This document shows, in pieces, positions 15,395-23,284 of a stretch of DNA of 23,586 bases (position 1 is its first letter; each line of letters begins with the position of its first letter). The stretch comes from DASZPL01 sp035550315 (GTDB lineage Bacteria > Actinomycetota > Actinomycetes > JAFAQI01): positions 1-23,586 of the forward strand of contig DASZPL010000024.1 in the NCBI GenBank assembly GCA_035550315.1, in the 5' to 3' direction. The notes beneath the pieces are model-generated. The model was not told the origin of the DNA. It did no database searches and saw only the letters and a program-made list of their open reading frames with translations. The position numbers and the translations under genes were made by a program.

Positions 15395-16654
15395 ATGACG
15401 GCCAGCACCCAGTCGGAGTTGGCGGTCACCGGGTTCACGGCGTCGGGTTTCGAGCCGGTGGCCGACGCCATGGGCGAACTGCACAATCTCTGGCCCGGCG
15501 GCGCTGGGTTTGCGGCGTACGTCGACGGCGAGCTGGTCGTCGACCTCGCGGCCGGCTTTGCCCGTGACGGCATCCCGTGGCGGCAGGACACCGTCACGCT
15601 GATCGCATCCGTGACGAAGGGTCTCGCCGCGATGTGCCTCCAGCTGCTCGAGGATCGCGGCCAGCTCGACCTGGACGAGAAGGTCGCGGCGTACTGGCCG
15701 GAGTTCGCGCAGAACGGCAAGCAGGACATCACCGTCCGGCAGGTTCAGCTGCACACCACCGGCGTCATCGGGCTGTCGCCGCAGCCGCGAGTGGTGCACT
15801 GGGACGGCCGAGGCTGGGACGACCTCGACGCGATTGCCGACTCACTCGCGCGAGTCGCGCCGGCGTGGGAGCCGGGGACGAGGTACGGCTATCACGCCGT
15901 CACCTATGGCTGGCTTGCTGGCGAACTCGTGCGCCGCATCACCGGTCGCACCCTGGGCCGGTTCTTCGAAACCGAGATCGCCGAACCGCTCGACGCCGAC
16001 GTGCACATCGGGTCCGGGCCGGACGTGATCGCCCGCACCGCCGAGGTCTACGAGTTCCGGGCGAACGACTCGCCGCTGTCCGAACGGATCGCGGCGAGGT
16101 TGATGTTCGGTCGGATGCGTAACAACCCCCTGTTATCGCAGGCGTTCCTCAGCGACGGCACCGACTCGATCGCGTCTGCGTCCATCCGGATGTTGAAGGC
16201 CAACGATCGGTACCTCGCGGCCGAGGTGCCGGCGGCCAACGGGCTCGCGACCGCCAAGGGCCTTGCTCGGGTGTTCTCGGTCCTCGCCACCGGCGGCGAG
16301 GTCGACGGGCTGCGGCTGCTGTCGACCGAGTCGGTGAAGCGGTGGAGCGCACCCGTCCAGCGACTGCCCGACTACACGATCACGTCGGCGATCCCCTTCG
16401 CCCGGCTGCTGCGGATCGAGGAACGGTCGAAGCTCGGCCGCACCGTCGGCTACCTCACCAACCACCCGCCGGGAAAGCTCGCCAAGGGCTTCGGACCGAA
16501 CGACGCGGCGGTTGGCTCCGAAGGTGCCGGCGGCCAGGTTGCATTCGCCGATCCGGTACGCCGGGTGAGCGCCGGCTTCGTACGCAGCCAGCTGTGGCCC
16601 AACCGCAAGGCCAGCGACCACGTGGTCGCGGCCTTGTACAAGTGCCTGGGCTAG
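15395..16654 (+). CDS. Beta-lactamase-fold serine hydrolase (class C-like esterase/lactonase)
   Basis: This is a 419-residue protein of the serine beta-lactamase/CubicO-type family. The nucleophile motif SVTK is at 72-75 (Ser72, Lys75), the second-motif Tyr is likely Tyr166 in YGYHAVTYG, followed by GELVRRITGRTLGRFF as in esterase members. The third motif reads GSEGAGGQVAFADP, without the His or Lys of classical beta-lactamases. There is no signal peptide, so it is probably cytoplasmic and an esterase or lactonase rather than an antibiotic-resistance enzyme. The ATG lies four bases after the ALDH stop, making it the last gene of the operon. It could open an ester or lactone intermediate, giving the alcohol and acid used by neighbouring enzymes. 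Confidence 0.85.
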   Translation: MTASTQSELAVTGFTASGFEPVADAMGELHNLWPGGAGFAAYVDGELVVDLAAGFARDGIPWRQDTVTLIASVTKGLAAMCLQLLEDRGQLDLDEKVAAYWPEFAQNGKQDITVRQVQLHTTGVIGLSPQPRVVHWDGRGWDDLDAIADSLARVAPAWEPGTRYGYHAVTYGWLAGELVRRITGRTLGRFFETEIAEPLDADVHIGSGPDVIARTAEVYEFRANDSPLSERIAARLMFGRMRNNPLLSQAFLSDGTDSIASASIRMLKANDRYLAAEVPAANGLATAKGLARVFSVLATGGEVDGLRLLSTESVKRWSAPVQRLPDYTITSAIPFARLLRIEERSKLGRTVGYLTNHPPGKLAKGFGPNDAAVGSEGAGGQVAFADPVRRVSAGFVRSQLWPNRKASDHVVAALYKCLG

Positions 16655-17199
16655 AAGCTGCGCCGCGGCGTACGCATCCGGGCCAGGCAGTAGATCGCGA
16701 AGCCGATTCCGATGCCGACCTCGCCGAGCCACACCGTCCGCGTTTCGATCACGTTCCAACCGGCCAGGGCGCGAGCCGCCGGCTCGAGCGCCAACGTTGC
16801 GCCCGGCACTAACGCCGCGACGAACGAGCCACCCCGACGCCAGCGGTAGCCAAGCCAGCCGTAGATCGGCCCGAAGAGGGCCGCGCCCAAAAAGACCGGC
16901 GGGTCGCTGCGCAAGAAGTCGCGGGCCCCGGCCAGGCTGAGGTGCGCTCCTTCGACCGGGCTCAGCGTCATCAGCCCGTAGCCGGCGAGCGCCGCGAACG
17001 TGCACAGCAGACCGAACACCATGGACCGGCGAGAGCTGGCTTGCGTCGAACCCGCGACGAAGGGCAGCACCAGCCACGGCGCGGACAGCAGGCTCACCTC
17101 AACCGTCCAGCGACCCCAGCCATGCACCAGCAAGCTGCCCAGGTACTGGTCCGCGGCGCCGAACATCGCCGACGCGACCAAGGCGATTGCGGTGAGCAT
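16651..17199 (-). CDS. Polytopic membrane protein, unknown function (DUF6518-like)
   Basis: This is a 182-residue protein with about five hydrophobic segments and a short basic C-terminus (RMRTPRRSF). The arrangement, with WTVEVSLLSAPWLVLPF in the first third and GAALFGPIYGWLGYRWRRG in the middle, reminds me of the DUF6518 membrane family, but this is recollection, not a search. The function is unknown. The ATG at 17199 is chosen because the first membrane helix starts there; an in-frame ATG 25 codons upstream (17274) would add a polar leader and sits inside the neighbouring sigma-factor promoter. No clear ribosome site precedes either start. It faces the DGPF gene divergently and converges on the hydrolase gene, sharing its stop through CTAG. 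Confidence 0.65.
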   Translation of the reverse strand: MLTAIALVASAMFGAADQYLGSLLVHGWGRWTVEVSLLSAPWLVLPFVAGSTQASSRRSMVFGLLCTFAALAGYGLMTLSPVEGAHLSLAGARDFLRSDPPVFLGAALFGPIYGWLGYRWRRGGSFVAALVPGATLALEPAARALAGWNVIETRTVWLGEVGIGIGFAIYCLARMRTPRRSF

Positions 17200-17274
17200 G
17201 GACAGAGCATGGCAGGGTCGACGGCACGAGTCACGCGGTCGCACACCCACCGGTCGGGCAATTGCGGTGACCAT
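17182..17274 (-). repeat. Imperfect direct repeat covering two candidate start codons
   Basis: On the minus strand, 17274-17257 and 17199-17182 are 18-base copies with 16 matches, each starting with ATG and encoding MVTAIA or MLTAIA. They are exactly 75 bases (25 codons) apart. This may be a small old duplication of the gene start or a coincidence. Confidence 0.5.
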
Positions 17275-17300
17275 GTCGAGAACCCGTTGACGGCTCCGTC
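17274..17300 (+). promoter_or_regulatory. Candidate ECF42 sigma-factor promoter of the DGPF-sigma operon
   Basis: TGTCGA at 17274-17279, a 17-base spacer and CGTC at 17297-17300 match the promoter pattern described for ECF42 sigma factors (TGTCGA at -35, CGA/TC at -10). It lies 46 bases before the DGPF gene start, and the ECF42-type sigma factor is the second gene of that operon. This implies autoregulation. Confidence 0.65.
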
Positions 17301-17333
17301 CCTGGTACGACGCGGCCACCCGGGTCGCGCAGC

Positions 17334-17340
17334 AAGGAGG
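17334..17340 (+). promoter_or_regulatory. Consensus ribosome binding site of the DGPF gene
   Basis: AAGGAGG lies six bases before the ATG at 17347. It is the best Shine-Dalgarno sequence I noticed in the window and decides the start of this gene over in-frame upstream sequence. Confidence 0.85.
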
Positions 17341-17346
17341 ACAGTC

Positions 17347-17753
17347 ATGGCCAAGTACCTACTGCTCAAGCACTACCGCGGCGGTCCGGCTCCCGTCGTC
17401 GACCTCGAGCCGATGGACCAGTGGAAGCCGGCGGAGATCGACGCGCACATTCAGTACATGCGTGACTTCGCGGCGAAGCTCGAGGGCACCGGCGAGTTCG
17501 TGGACGCGCAGGCGCTGTCCCCAGACGGAACCTTCGTGCGGTACGACGGCTCGGGCCGGCCGCCCGTCACCGACGGTCCGTTCGCGGAGACCAAGGACCT
17601 GATCGCCGGATGGATGGTCATCGACGTGGAGTCCTATGACCGGGCCGTCGAACTCGCGGGTGAGCTCTCGGCGGCGCCCGGGCCGGGTGGCAAGCCGATT
17701 CACGAGTGGCTCGAGCTCCGTCCGTTCCTCACCGAGCCGCCCACCGTCACGGA

Positions 17754-17757
<4 letters not shown>
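17347..17757 (+). CDS. DGPF/YCII-related domain protein
   Basis: This is a 136-residue protein of the YCII-related superfamily. It begins MAKYLLLKHY, has the family-naming DGPF at 76-79 followed by AETKDLIAGWMVIDV, and ends with a helix covering the split ferredoxin-like fold. The biochemical function of DGPF proteins is not settled. They are the standard genomic partners of ECF42 sigma factors and are usually among their targets. Here the stop overlaps the GTG of the sigma-factor gene (GTGA), so the two are translationally coupled. A strong ribosome site and an ECF42-type promoter lie upstream. The gene is full length with no oddities. Confidence 0.9.
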
Positions 17758-18899
<1,142 letters not shown>

Positions 18900-20103
18900 C
18901 CGGCTCGCGCAGCAGGTCGGCCATGTTCTGCCAGTAGAACCGGTCCTTGGCGTCGTCGGGCACGTCCGCCATCGTCGCCTCGAACTTGCGGATGGGGTCG
19001 CGGCCACCTTCCGGGTGCGGGTAGTCGGAGGAGAAGAGGAACACTTCCGGGCCGCACTGCTCGATCAGCCAGCCGACGTCCTCGCCGGGGAACGGCGTGA
19101 CCCGCACGTTGCGCCGGATGTACTCCGACGGCTTCAGCGACAGCGACCCGAGCGTCGGCTCGGTGCGCGCGAATGTCCCAGCGATCCGGTCGAGCCGTCG
19201 CGGCCAGGACGCCACCCACTCGGCGCCCTGCTCGATGATGCCGAGCATCAGCTGCGGGAACCGGTCGAACATGCCGTCGAGGATGAATGCGGAGGCGAAG
19301 GTCTCGGGGCCGACGTGCATCGCGACCACGTCCTTCGCGCGGACGTTCTCGCCGCCGCCGAGGAAGTCACTGACCGGCCGGCCGTTCTTGTGGAACCCCG
19401 ACGGGATCATGCGTCCCTGACCGCCGAGGTGGAGCAGCAACGGGAGACCGGCGTCCTCGATCCTGGCCCAGACCGGGTCGAGATCCGGGTGCGTGGGGGC
19501 ATGGGTGCGCGGCGGCGCTGACGGCACATGCACCGCGCCGCAGCCGAAGTCGATCGCCTCGTCGAGGGCGCGCACCGCCTGCTCCGCATCGGTGAGCGGC
19601 AGGTGCGCGACGCCGATCAGCCGCGGGTCGTCGGCGCACCAGGCGCCCATCGCGCGGTTGTGTGAGCGAACCCCGGCCCAGAGCAGATCGGCGTCGTCGC
19701 CGACGAACTGCGTGGGCGCGAAGGTCGAGAACACGAACTGTCGCTGGAAGCCGAGCAGGTCCAACGCCCTGGTGCGCTCGATCGAATCAAACGCACCCAG
19801 CGCGGCCCAGCCCTTCGCGGTGAGCAGCTCGGCCTCGAGGGCAACCGCTGCGGCGCCGTCTCCCTTGCGTTCCTCGGCCCGGCGGATCGCCTGGTCGGCG
19901 AGGGCACCGGCCTTGCCGAGGCTGAGCGGGCGCAGCAACTCCCGATCGCCCGGGTCGGCGAACTCCTCGAGCCATCCCGGCAGCTCCATCAGGTGGCTGT
20001 CCGCGTCGTAGATGCAGCGGGTCGCGGCGTAGGTGGTCTCGACGGTCGTCATGGCTGCGAGTCTTCTTTCAACGGATTCGCTGGTCAACCCACCGGTGTT
20101 CGC

Positions 20104-20409
20104 TCACTCGGCGGCGTCCGCCAGCAACGCGTCGAGCCGCTCCGGCGCCGCGCCGTCGAGGTCCAGCAACTTGGTCCGGCTCCTCGCCCCGCTCACTAGC
20201 CGTACGCCGCGGCGTGGCAGCCCGAATGCGCGGGCGACCTCGACCAGAACGGCTTCGTTGGCGCGGCCGTCCACTGCCGGCTGGCGCACCCGCACGATCA
20301 GGGACGGTGGCTGGGCGTCGCCGTACCGCCCGCCGACCTTCGAGCGAACGGCGCCCGGGTAGACGCGGACGACGAGGCGCACGAACAGATCTTCGCCTGG
20401 CCGGGCCAT
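20104..20409 (-). CDS. DUF167 (YggU-like) small protein
   Basis: This is a 101-residue protein of the DUF167/YggU family. It shows VRVYPGAVRSKVGG near the start, then LIVRVRQPAVDGRANEAVLVEVARAFGLPRRGVRLVSGARSRTK, which matches the family core (V.aPPveGkAN..l...la..l......v.i..G..sr.K). The fold is a small alpha/beta domain. The molecular role is not established, although members are widespread. The start at 20409 leaves the direct-repeat regulatory site only four bases upstream of the ATG, so transcription must begin within or beyond that site. No clear ribosome site is visible, so the start is somewhat uncertain. It is divergent from the carboxypeptidase gene. Confidence 0.85.
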   Translation of the reverse strand: MARPGEDLFVRLVVRVYPGAVRSKVGGRYGDAQPPSLIVRVRQPAVDGRANEAVLVEVARAFGLPRRGVRLVSGARSRTKLLDLDGAAPERLDALLADAAE

Positions 20410-20413
20410 CCGG

Positions 20414-20437
20414 ATAAGCCCGGGATAAGCCCGGCCT
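20414..20437 (+). promoter_or_regulatory. Tandem direct-repeat operator, copy 1 (dacA side)
   Basis: ATAAGCCCGG occurs at 20414-20423 and 20425-20434, an 11-base period, followed by CCT. OmpR-type response regulators typically bind two tandem half-sites about one helical turn apart. The copy lies 39 bases before the carboxypeptidase ATG, where its second half would fall near a -35 region, and just upstream of the divergent DUF167 gene. The same element is in front of the response regulator gene. Confidence 0.65.
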
Positions 20438-20476
20438 GAACGCTGGCAATAGGGGTCGCTCGCCAACCTCGGCTGC

Positions 20477-21568
20477 ATGAGCGATCTCAAAGCCCCGCCA
20501 CGCGCTGAAGCGATCTCACTGTTCGCACCGCGCCGACGGCCGCCACGGCTCGTCGTCGCCGCCGTGGTCGCGGCACTGGTCGGCGCCGTCGTCGGAGCCG
20601 TCGCCGAGTCGCATGGGAACGCAGCCCAGCAAGACCGGCGGGCGTACCTGTCGACCCACGGCTGGCCACTCCACGGGCAGGGCGCGTATCAGTTGGGCGA
20701 CGACCGGCCGCGGGGCAGCCGGCCGGAGAAGCCGGTGCCGATCGCGAGCCTGGCGAAAGTGATGACCGCCTACGTCGTGCTGCGCCATGAACCGCTGCCG
20801 GCCACGGAGGATGGCCCGCTGTTCGAGGTGCGTGAGGCGGATGTCGCGGACACGGCCGCGCGTCGCGCGGAGGGACAATCCGTCGTCGCCGTCCGCGCCG
20901 GCGAGCAACTGACCGAACGCGACGCGTTGATGGCGATGCTGCTGCCGTCCGCGAACAACGTGGCGGTCCTCGTGGCGCGGGAGGTCGCCGGCAGCGTCGC
21001 GGCGTTCGTCGGGAAGATGAATGCGACCGCTCGCGAGCTCGGTATGAAGCACACGACCTACACCGATCCGAGCGGGTTCGACCCGCGCACGGTGTCGACC
21101 GCGATGGACCAGTTGCGGCTGGCTCGCGCCGCGGCAAGCAACGCGACGCTGGCCGCGATGATGGCGAAGCCCAGCTACCAGCTACCGGTCGTCGGTGAGG
21201 TGACCAACACCGACGCGCTGCTCGGCCGGGACGGGTTCGTCGGTATGAAGACCGGCTCGGACAGCGCGGCCGGCGGTTGCTTCATGTTCCGGTCGCGGCG
21301 TCAGGTCCACGGCCGGCTCGAGGACGTGACCGGCGTGGTGCTCGGCCAGCGGGGACCCCATCTGATCACGGCCGGCTTGCTCGCGGCGCAACAGCTGGTG
21401 GACCGGGTGGCACCTCACGCGGCGCCGGCGTTCGCGCGAGTCGCCGCGATCCAGGCGCCGCCTCCGTTGAGCCAGGCAGCCGCACCACGATGGTCAAGCC
21501 GCCACCCGGATTCGCGTCCGCCTCGATGGTCGCTCCGTGTGTCGTCGCGATCGACCGCGCGATCGTGA
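20477..21568 (+). CDS. dacA: D-alanyl-D-alanine carboxypeptidase (PBP5-like, S11 family)
   Basis: This is a 363-residue penicillin-binding protein of the low-molecular-weight type, which trims the terminal D-Ala from peptidoglycan stem peptides. The three active-site motifs are intact: SLAK at 91-94, SAN at 158-160 and KTG at 258-260. A single hydrophobic segment (about 24-46) acts as an uncleaved signal anchor or signal peptide, placing the enzyme outside the membrane. The family-like region ends near residue 315; the last 50 residues are Ser/Arg/Pro-rich and are read from DNA antisense to the histidine-kinase ATPase domain, with a 203-base convergent overlap. They are probably a non-conserved tail. 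A direct-repeat site for the nearby two-component system lies upstream, so regulation by it is likely. Confidence 0.88.
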   Translation: MSDLKAPPRAEAISLFAPRRRPPRLVVAAVVAALVGAVVGAVAESHGNAAQQDRRAYLSTHGWPLHGQGAYQLGDDRPRGSRPEKPVPIASLAKVMTAYVVLRHEPLPATEDGPLFEVREADVADTAARRAEGQSVVAVRAGEQLTERDALMAMLLPSANNVAVLVAREVAGSVAAFVGKMNATARELGMKHTTYTDPSGFDPRTVSTAMDQLRLARAAASNATLAAMMAKPSYQLPVVGEVTNTDALLGRDGFVGMKTGSDSAAGGCFMFRSRRQVHGRLEDVTGVVLGQRGPHLITAGLLAAQQLVDRVAPHAAPAFARVAAIQAPPPLSQAAAPRWSSRHPDSRPPRWSLRVSSRSTARS

Positions 21569-22547
21569 GGCCAAGCCCGACCCCGCCGCCGTGGTCGAGT
21601 CGATCGCCGCTCGCCCGGCGGAACGGTTCGAACAGCCCGGCAACCTCCTCCGACGCCACTACCGGGCCGGTGTTCGCGACGCTGAAAGCGCCATCGCGTG
21701 TGACGCCGACCACGACCGTCCCGCCCGGGTGGTTGTACTTCATCGCGTTGAAGACCAGGTTGTGGGCGAGCCGCTCGAGCAGCGGCTGCTCGCCACTCAC
21801 CGTCACCGGCTCGAGCGCCAGGTCGATCCGCACCTCGCGCTCCTTGGCCGCCGCCTGTAGCGACTCGACGGTGTCTTCCACGATGCGGTCGAGGCGCAGC
21901 GGCGAATTGGTCATCAATCCCCGCTCGGTCTCGGCGAGCGTCAGCAGCCCGTCGATGAGCTGCTCGTTGCGTTCGTTCGTCGCGAGCAGCTGGCGCGACA
22001 GCAGCTCCAGCTGCTCGGCGGTCAGCGCCGACGTCAGGCTCACCTCGATCAGCGCGCGCTGCGTCGCCAGCGGCGTCCGCAGCTCGTGCGAGGCGTTGGA
22101 CGCGAACCGGCGCTGCGCGTCGTAACCCTCGGCGAGCCGATCGAGCATCGCGTCGATCTCGTCGGACAGCCGACGGGTCTCATCGCGCGGCCCGTCCGCG
22201 CGCAGCCGCAGGCCCAGGCTGGTCGGGCCGAACCGGCCGATGGTGTCGGCGATCTGCCGCAGCGGCCACGTGACCCACCGCGCCAACCCGTAGCCAATAA
22301 CCACGGCAAGCACGGTCAAGATCAGTAGCTCGATCGAGGCGTAGCTGGCGTGAAACGACGCGCCAAGGCCGCATCCGTTGAACGCGTCCAGCGAGCGCAG
22401 CGTGGTGTTGGTGCAGACGACCAGACCGTCCCGCCAGTCGCGGACCAGGTTGGTGGCCAGATGCAGAGCCACGTATAGGTAGAGGTAGCCGAGTGGCAGG
22501 CTGATCGCGACGGCCAGGAACGCGCGGCGGCGCGGGGTCAGGCGCAC
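21366..22547 (-). CDS. Sensor histidine kinase
   Basis: This is a 393-residue membrane sensor kinase. Two membrane helices (about 9-31 and 71-91) enclose a small extracytoplasmic loop of about 40 residues with Cys45 and Cys59, possibly a disulfide. A HAMP-like linker follows, then the H-box FASNASHELRTPLA with phospho-acceptor His154, the N-box NLVFNAMKYN near 263-272, and the G-box GGGVGLGLTI near 320-329. The ATPase core ends at about 357 (LTIVVRLP); the last 35 residues are a Pro/Arg/Ala-rich tail antisense to the carboxypeptidase gene. The GTG at 22547 lies four bases after the regulator stop, with GGAGAA as ribosome site. It phosphorylates the cognate OmpR-type regulator. The signal is unknown, but the neighbour suggests cell-wall status. 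Confidence 0.92.
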   Translation of the reverse strand: MRLTPRRRAFLAVAISLPLGYLYLYVALHLATNLVRDWRDGLVVCTNTTLRSLDAFNGCGLGASFHASYASIELLILTVLAVVIGYGLARWVTWPLRQIADTIGRFGPTSLGLRLRADGPRDETRRLSDEIDAMLDRLAEGYDAQRRFASNASHELRTPLATQRALIEVSLTSALTAEQLELLSRQLLATNERNEQLIDGLLTLAETERGLMTNSPLRLDRIVEDTVESLQAAAKEREVRIDLALEPVTVSGEQPLLERLAHNLVFNAMKYNHPGGTVVVGVTRDGAFSVANTGPVVASEEVAGLFEPFRRASGDRLDHGGGVGLGLTIARSIATTHGATIEADANPGGGLTIVVRLPGSTEAAPGSRRLARTPAPREVPPGPPAVAPRASRP

Positions 22548-22551
22548 GGGT

Positions 22552-23211
22552 TCATTCTCCGAGCCGATAGCCGACCCGGGGCACGGTATGCACGATCGGT
22601 GGGTCACCGAGCTTGCGGCGCAGCGTCATCACGGCCACCCGCACCGCATTCGTGAACGGGTCGGCGTGCTCGTCCCAGGCCCGCTCGAGCAGTTCCTCCG
22701 CACTCACCACCTGTCCGGCGGCGTGCATCAAAACGGAGAGTACGGCGAACTCCTTCGGCGTCAGGTCGAGCAGCCGGCCGTCACGGAATGCCCGGTGGCG
22801 GGGGATGTCGAGTACCACGCCGTACTGATCCAGCACCGGCGCCGACCCGACGGGCGGCCGCCGTGCCAAAGCCTGGATCCGCGCCACGAGCTCCGCGAAC
22901 GCGAACGGTTTCGTGAGGTAGTCGTCCGCGCCGAGGCCGAGCCCGTCGACCCGGTCGCGGATGCCGCTGGCGGCGGTCAGGATGAGGATCCGGGTGCCGA
23001 GCGCGGCATCGACCATCCACCGGCACACCGCGTCGCCGGTGGCCTTGGGCATGTCGCGGTCGAGGACGGCGACGTCGTAGCGGTTGACGCTGAGCCGCTC
23101 CACGGCCGCCTGACCGTCGTAGCAGACATCGACGGCCATGGCGAGTTTGCGCAGGCCCTCCGCAACCGTGTCGGCAAGCAGCCGCTCGTCGTCAGCAAGA
23201 AGGACACGCAC
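22552..23211 (-). CDS. OmpR-family response regulator
   Basis: This is a 219-residue two-domain regulator. The receiver (1-115) has the acidic pair Asp7/Asp8, phospho-acceptor Asp51 in VLDRDMP, Thr79 and Lys101 in DDYLTKPF. The C-terminal winged helix (about 125-219) has the OmpR pattern LDLTPKEFAVLSVLM and VRVAVMTLRRKLGDPPIVHTVPRVGYRL. It should bind tandem direct repeats as a dimer. The start is a GTG at 23211 with GGGAGCGG upstream. The repeat pair at 23261-23284 lies 50 bases before its start and an identical pair precedes the carboxypeptidase gene, so autoregulation plus control of dacA is the simplest reading. It is cotranscribed with the histidine kinase. Confidence 0.94.
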   Translation of the reverse strand: MRVLLADDERLLADTVAEGLRKLAMAVDVCYDGQAAVERLSVNRYDVAVLDRDMPKATGDAVCRWMVDAALGTRILILTAASGIRDRVDGLGLGADDYLTKPFAFAELVARIQALARRPPVGSAPVLDQYGVVLDIPRHRAFRDGRLLDLTPKEFAVLSVLMHAAGQVVSAEELLERAWDEHADPFTNAVRVAVMTLRRKLGDPPIVHTVPRVGYRLGE

Positions 23212-23228
23212 CGTTCACCGCTCCCGAT

Positions 23229-23270
23229 CCGGGCTTTGCTCTCAGGATCGCCCGGCCACCATAAGCCCGG
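23229..23270. repeat. Spaced inverted repeat upstream of the response regulator
   Basis: CCGGGCTT at 23229-23236 and AAGCCCGG at 23263-23270 are perfect 8-base inverted repeats 26 bases apart. The left arm is a partial, inverted third copy of the regulator half-site, so it may be an auxiliary binding site. A loose hairpin after the ABC permease stop is the alternative. Confidence 0.4.
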
Positions 23271-23284
23271 CATAAGCCCGGCCT
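23261..23284 (+). promoter_or_regulatory. Tandem direct-repeat operator, copy 2 (response-regulator side)
   Basis: ATAAGCCCGG occurs at 23261-23270 and 23272-23281, followed by CCT. Spacing and flank are the same as the copy at 20414-20437, with only the spacer base changed (C for G). It lies 50 bases upstream of the response-regulator start and abuts the stop of the ABC permease gene. Relative to the regulator gene the half-sites run in reverse orientation. Confidence 0.65.

Noticed and set aside
15395..16654. Antibiotic-resistance beta-lactamase
   Set aside because: There is no signal peptide, the third motif lacks the Lys/His-Thr-Gly form, and the gene is in a catabolic operon; an esterase or lactonase is more likely.
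20053..20088. TTG start 12 codons upstream for the amidohydrolase
   Set aside because: The ATG at 20052 is nearer the family start (DADSH); the rare start codon adds only a non-conserved leader.
20401..20410. Partial inverted third copy of the regulator half-site beside dacA
   Set aside because: It matches the reverse half-site only partly and is at a different spacing from the partial copy at 23229, so it is probably chance in CCGG-rich DNA.
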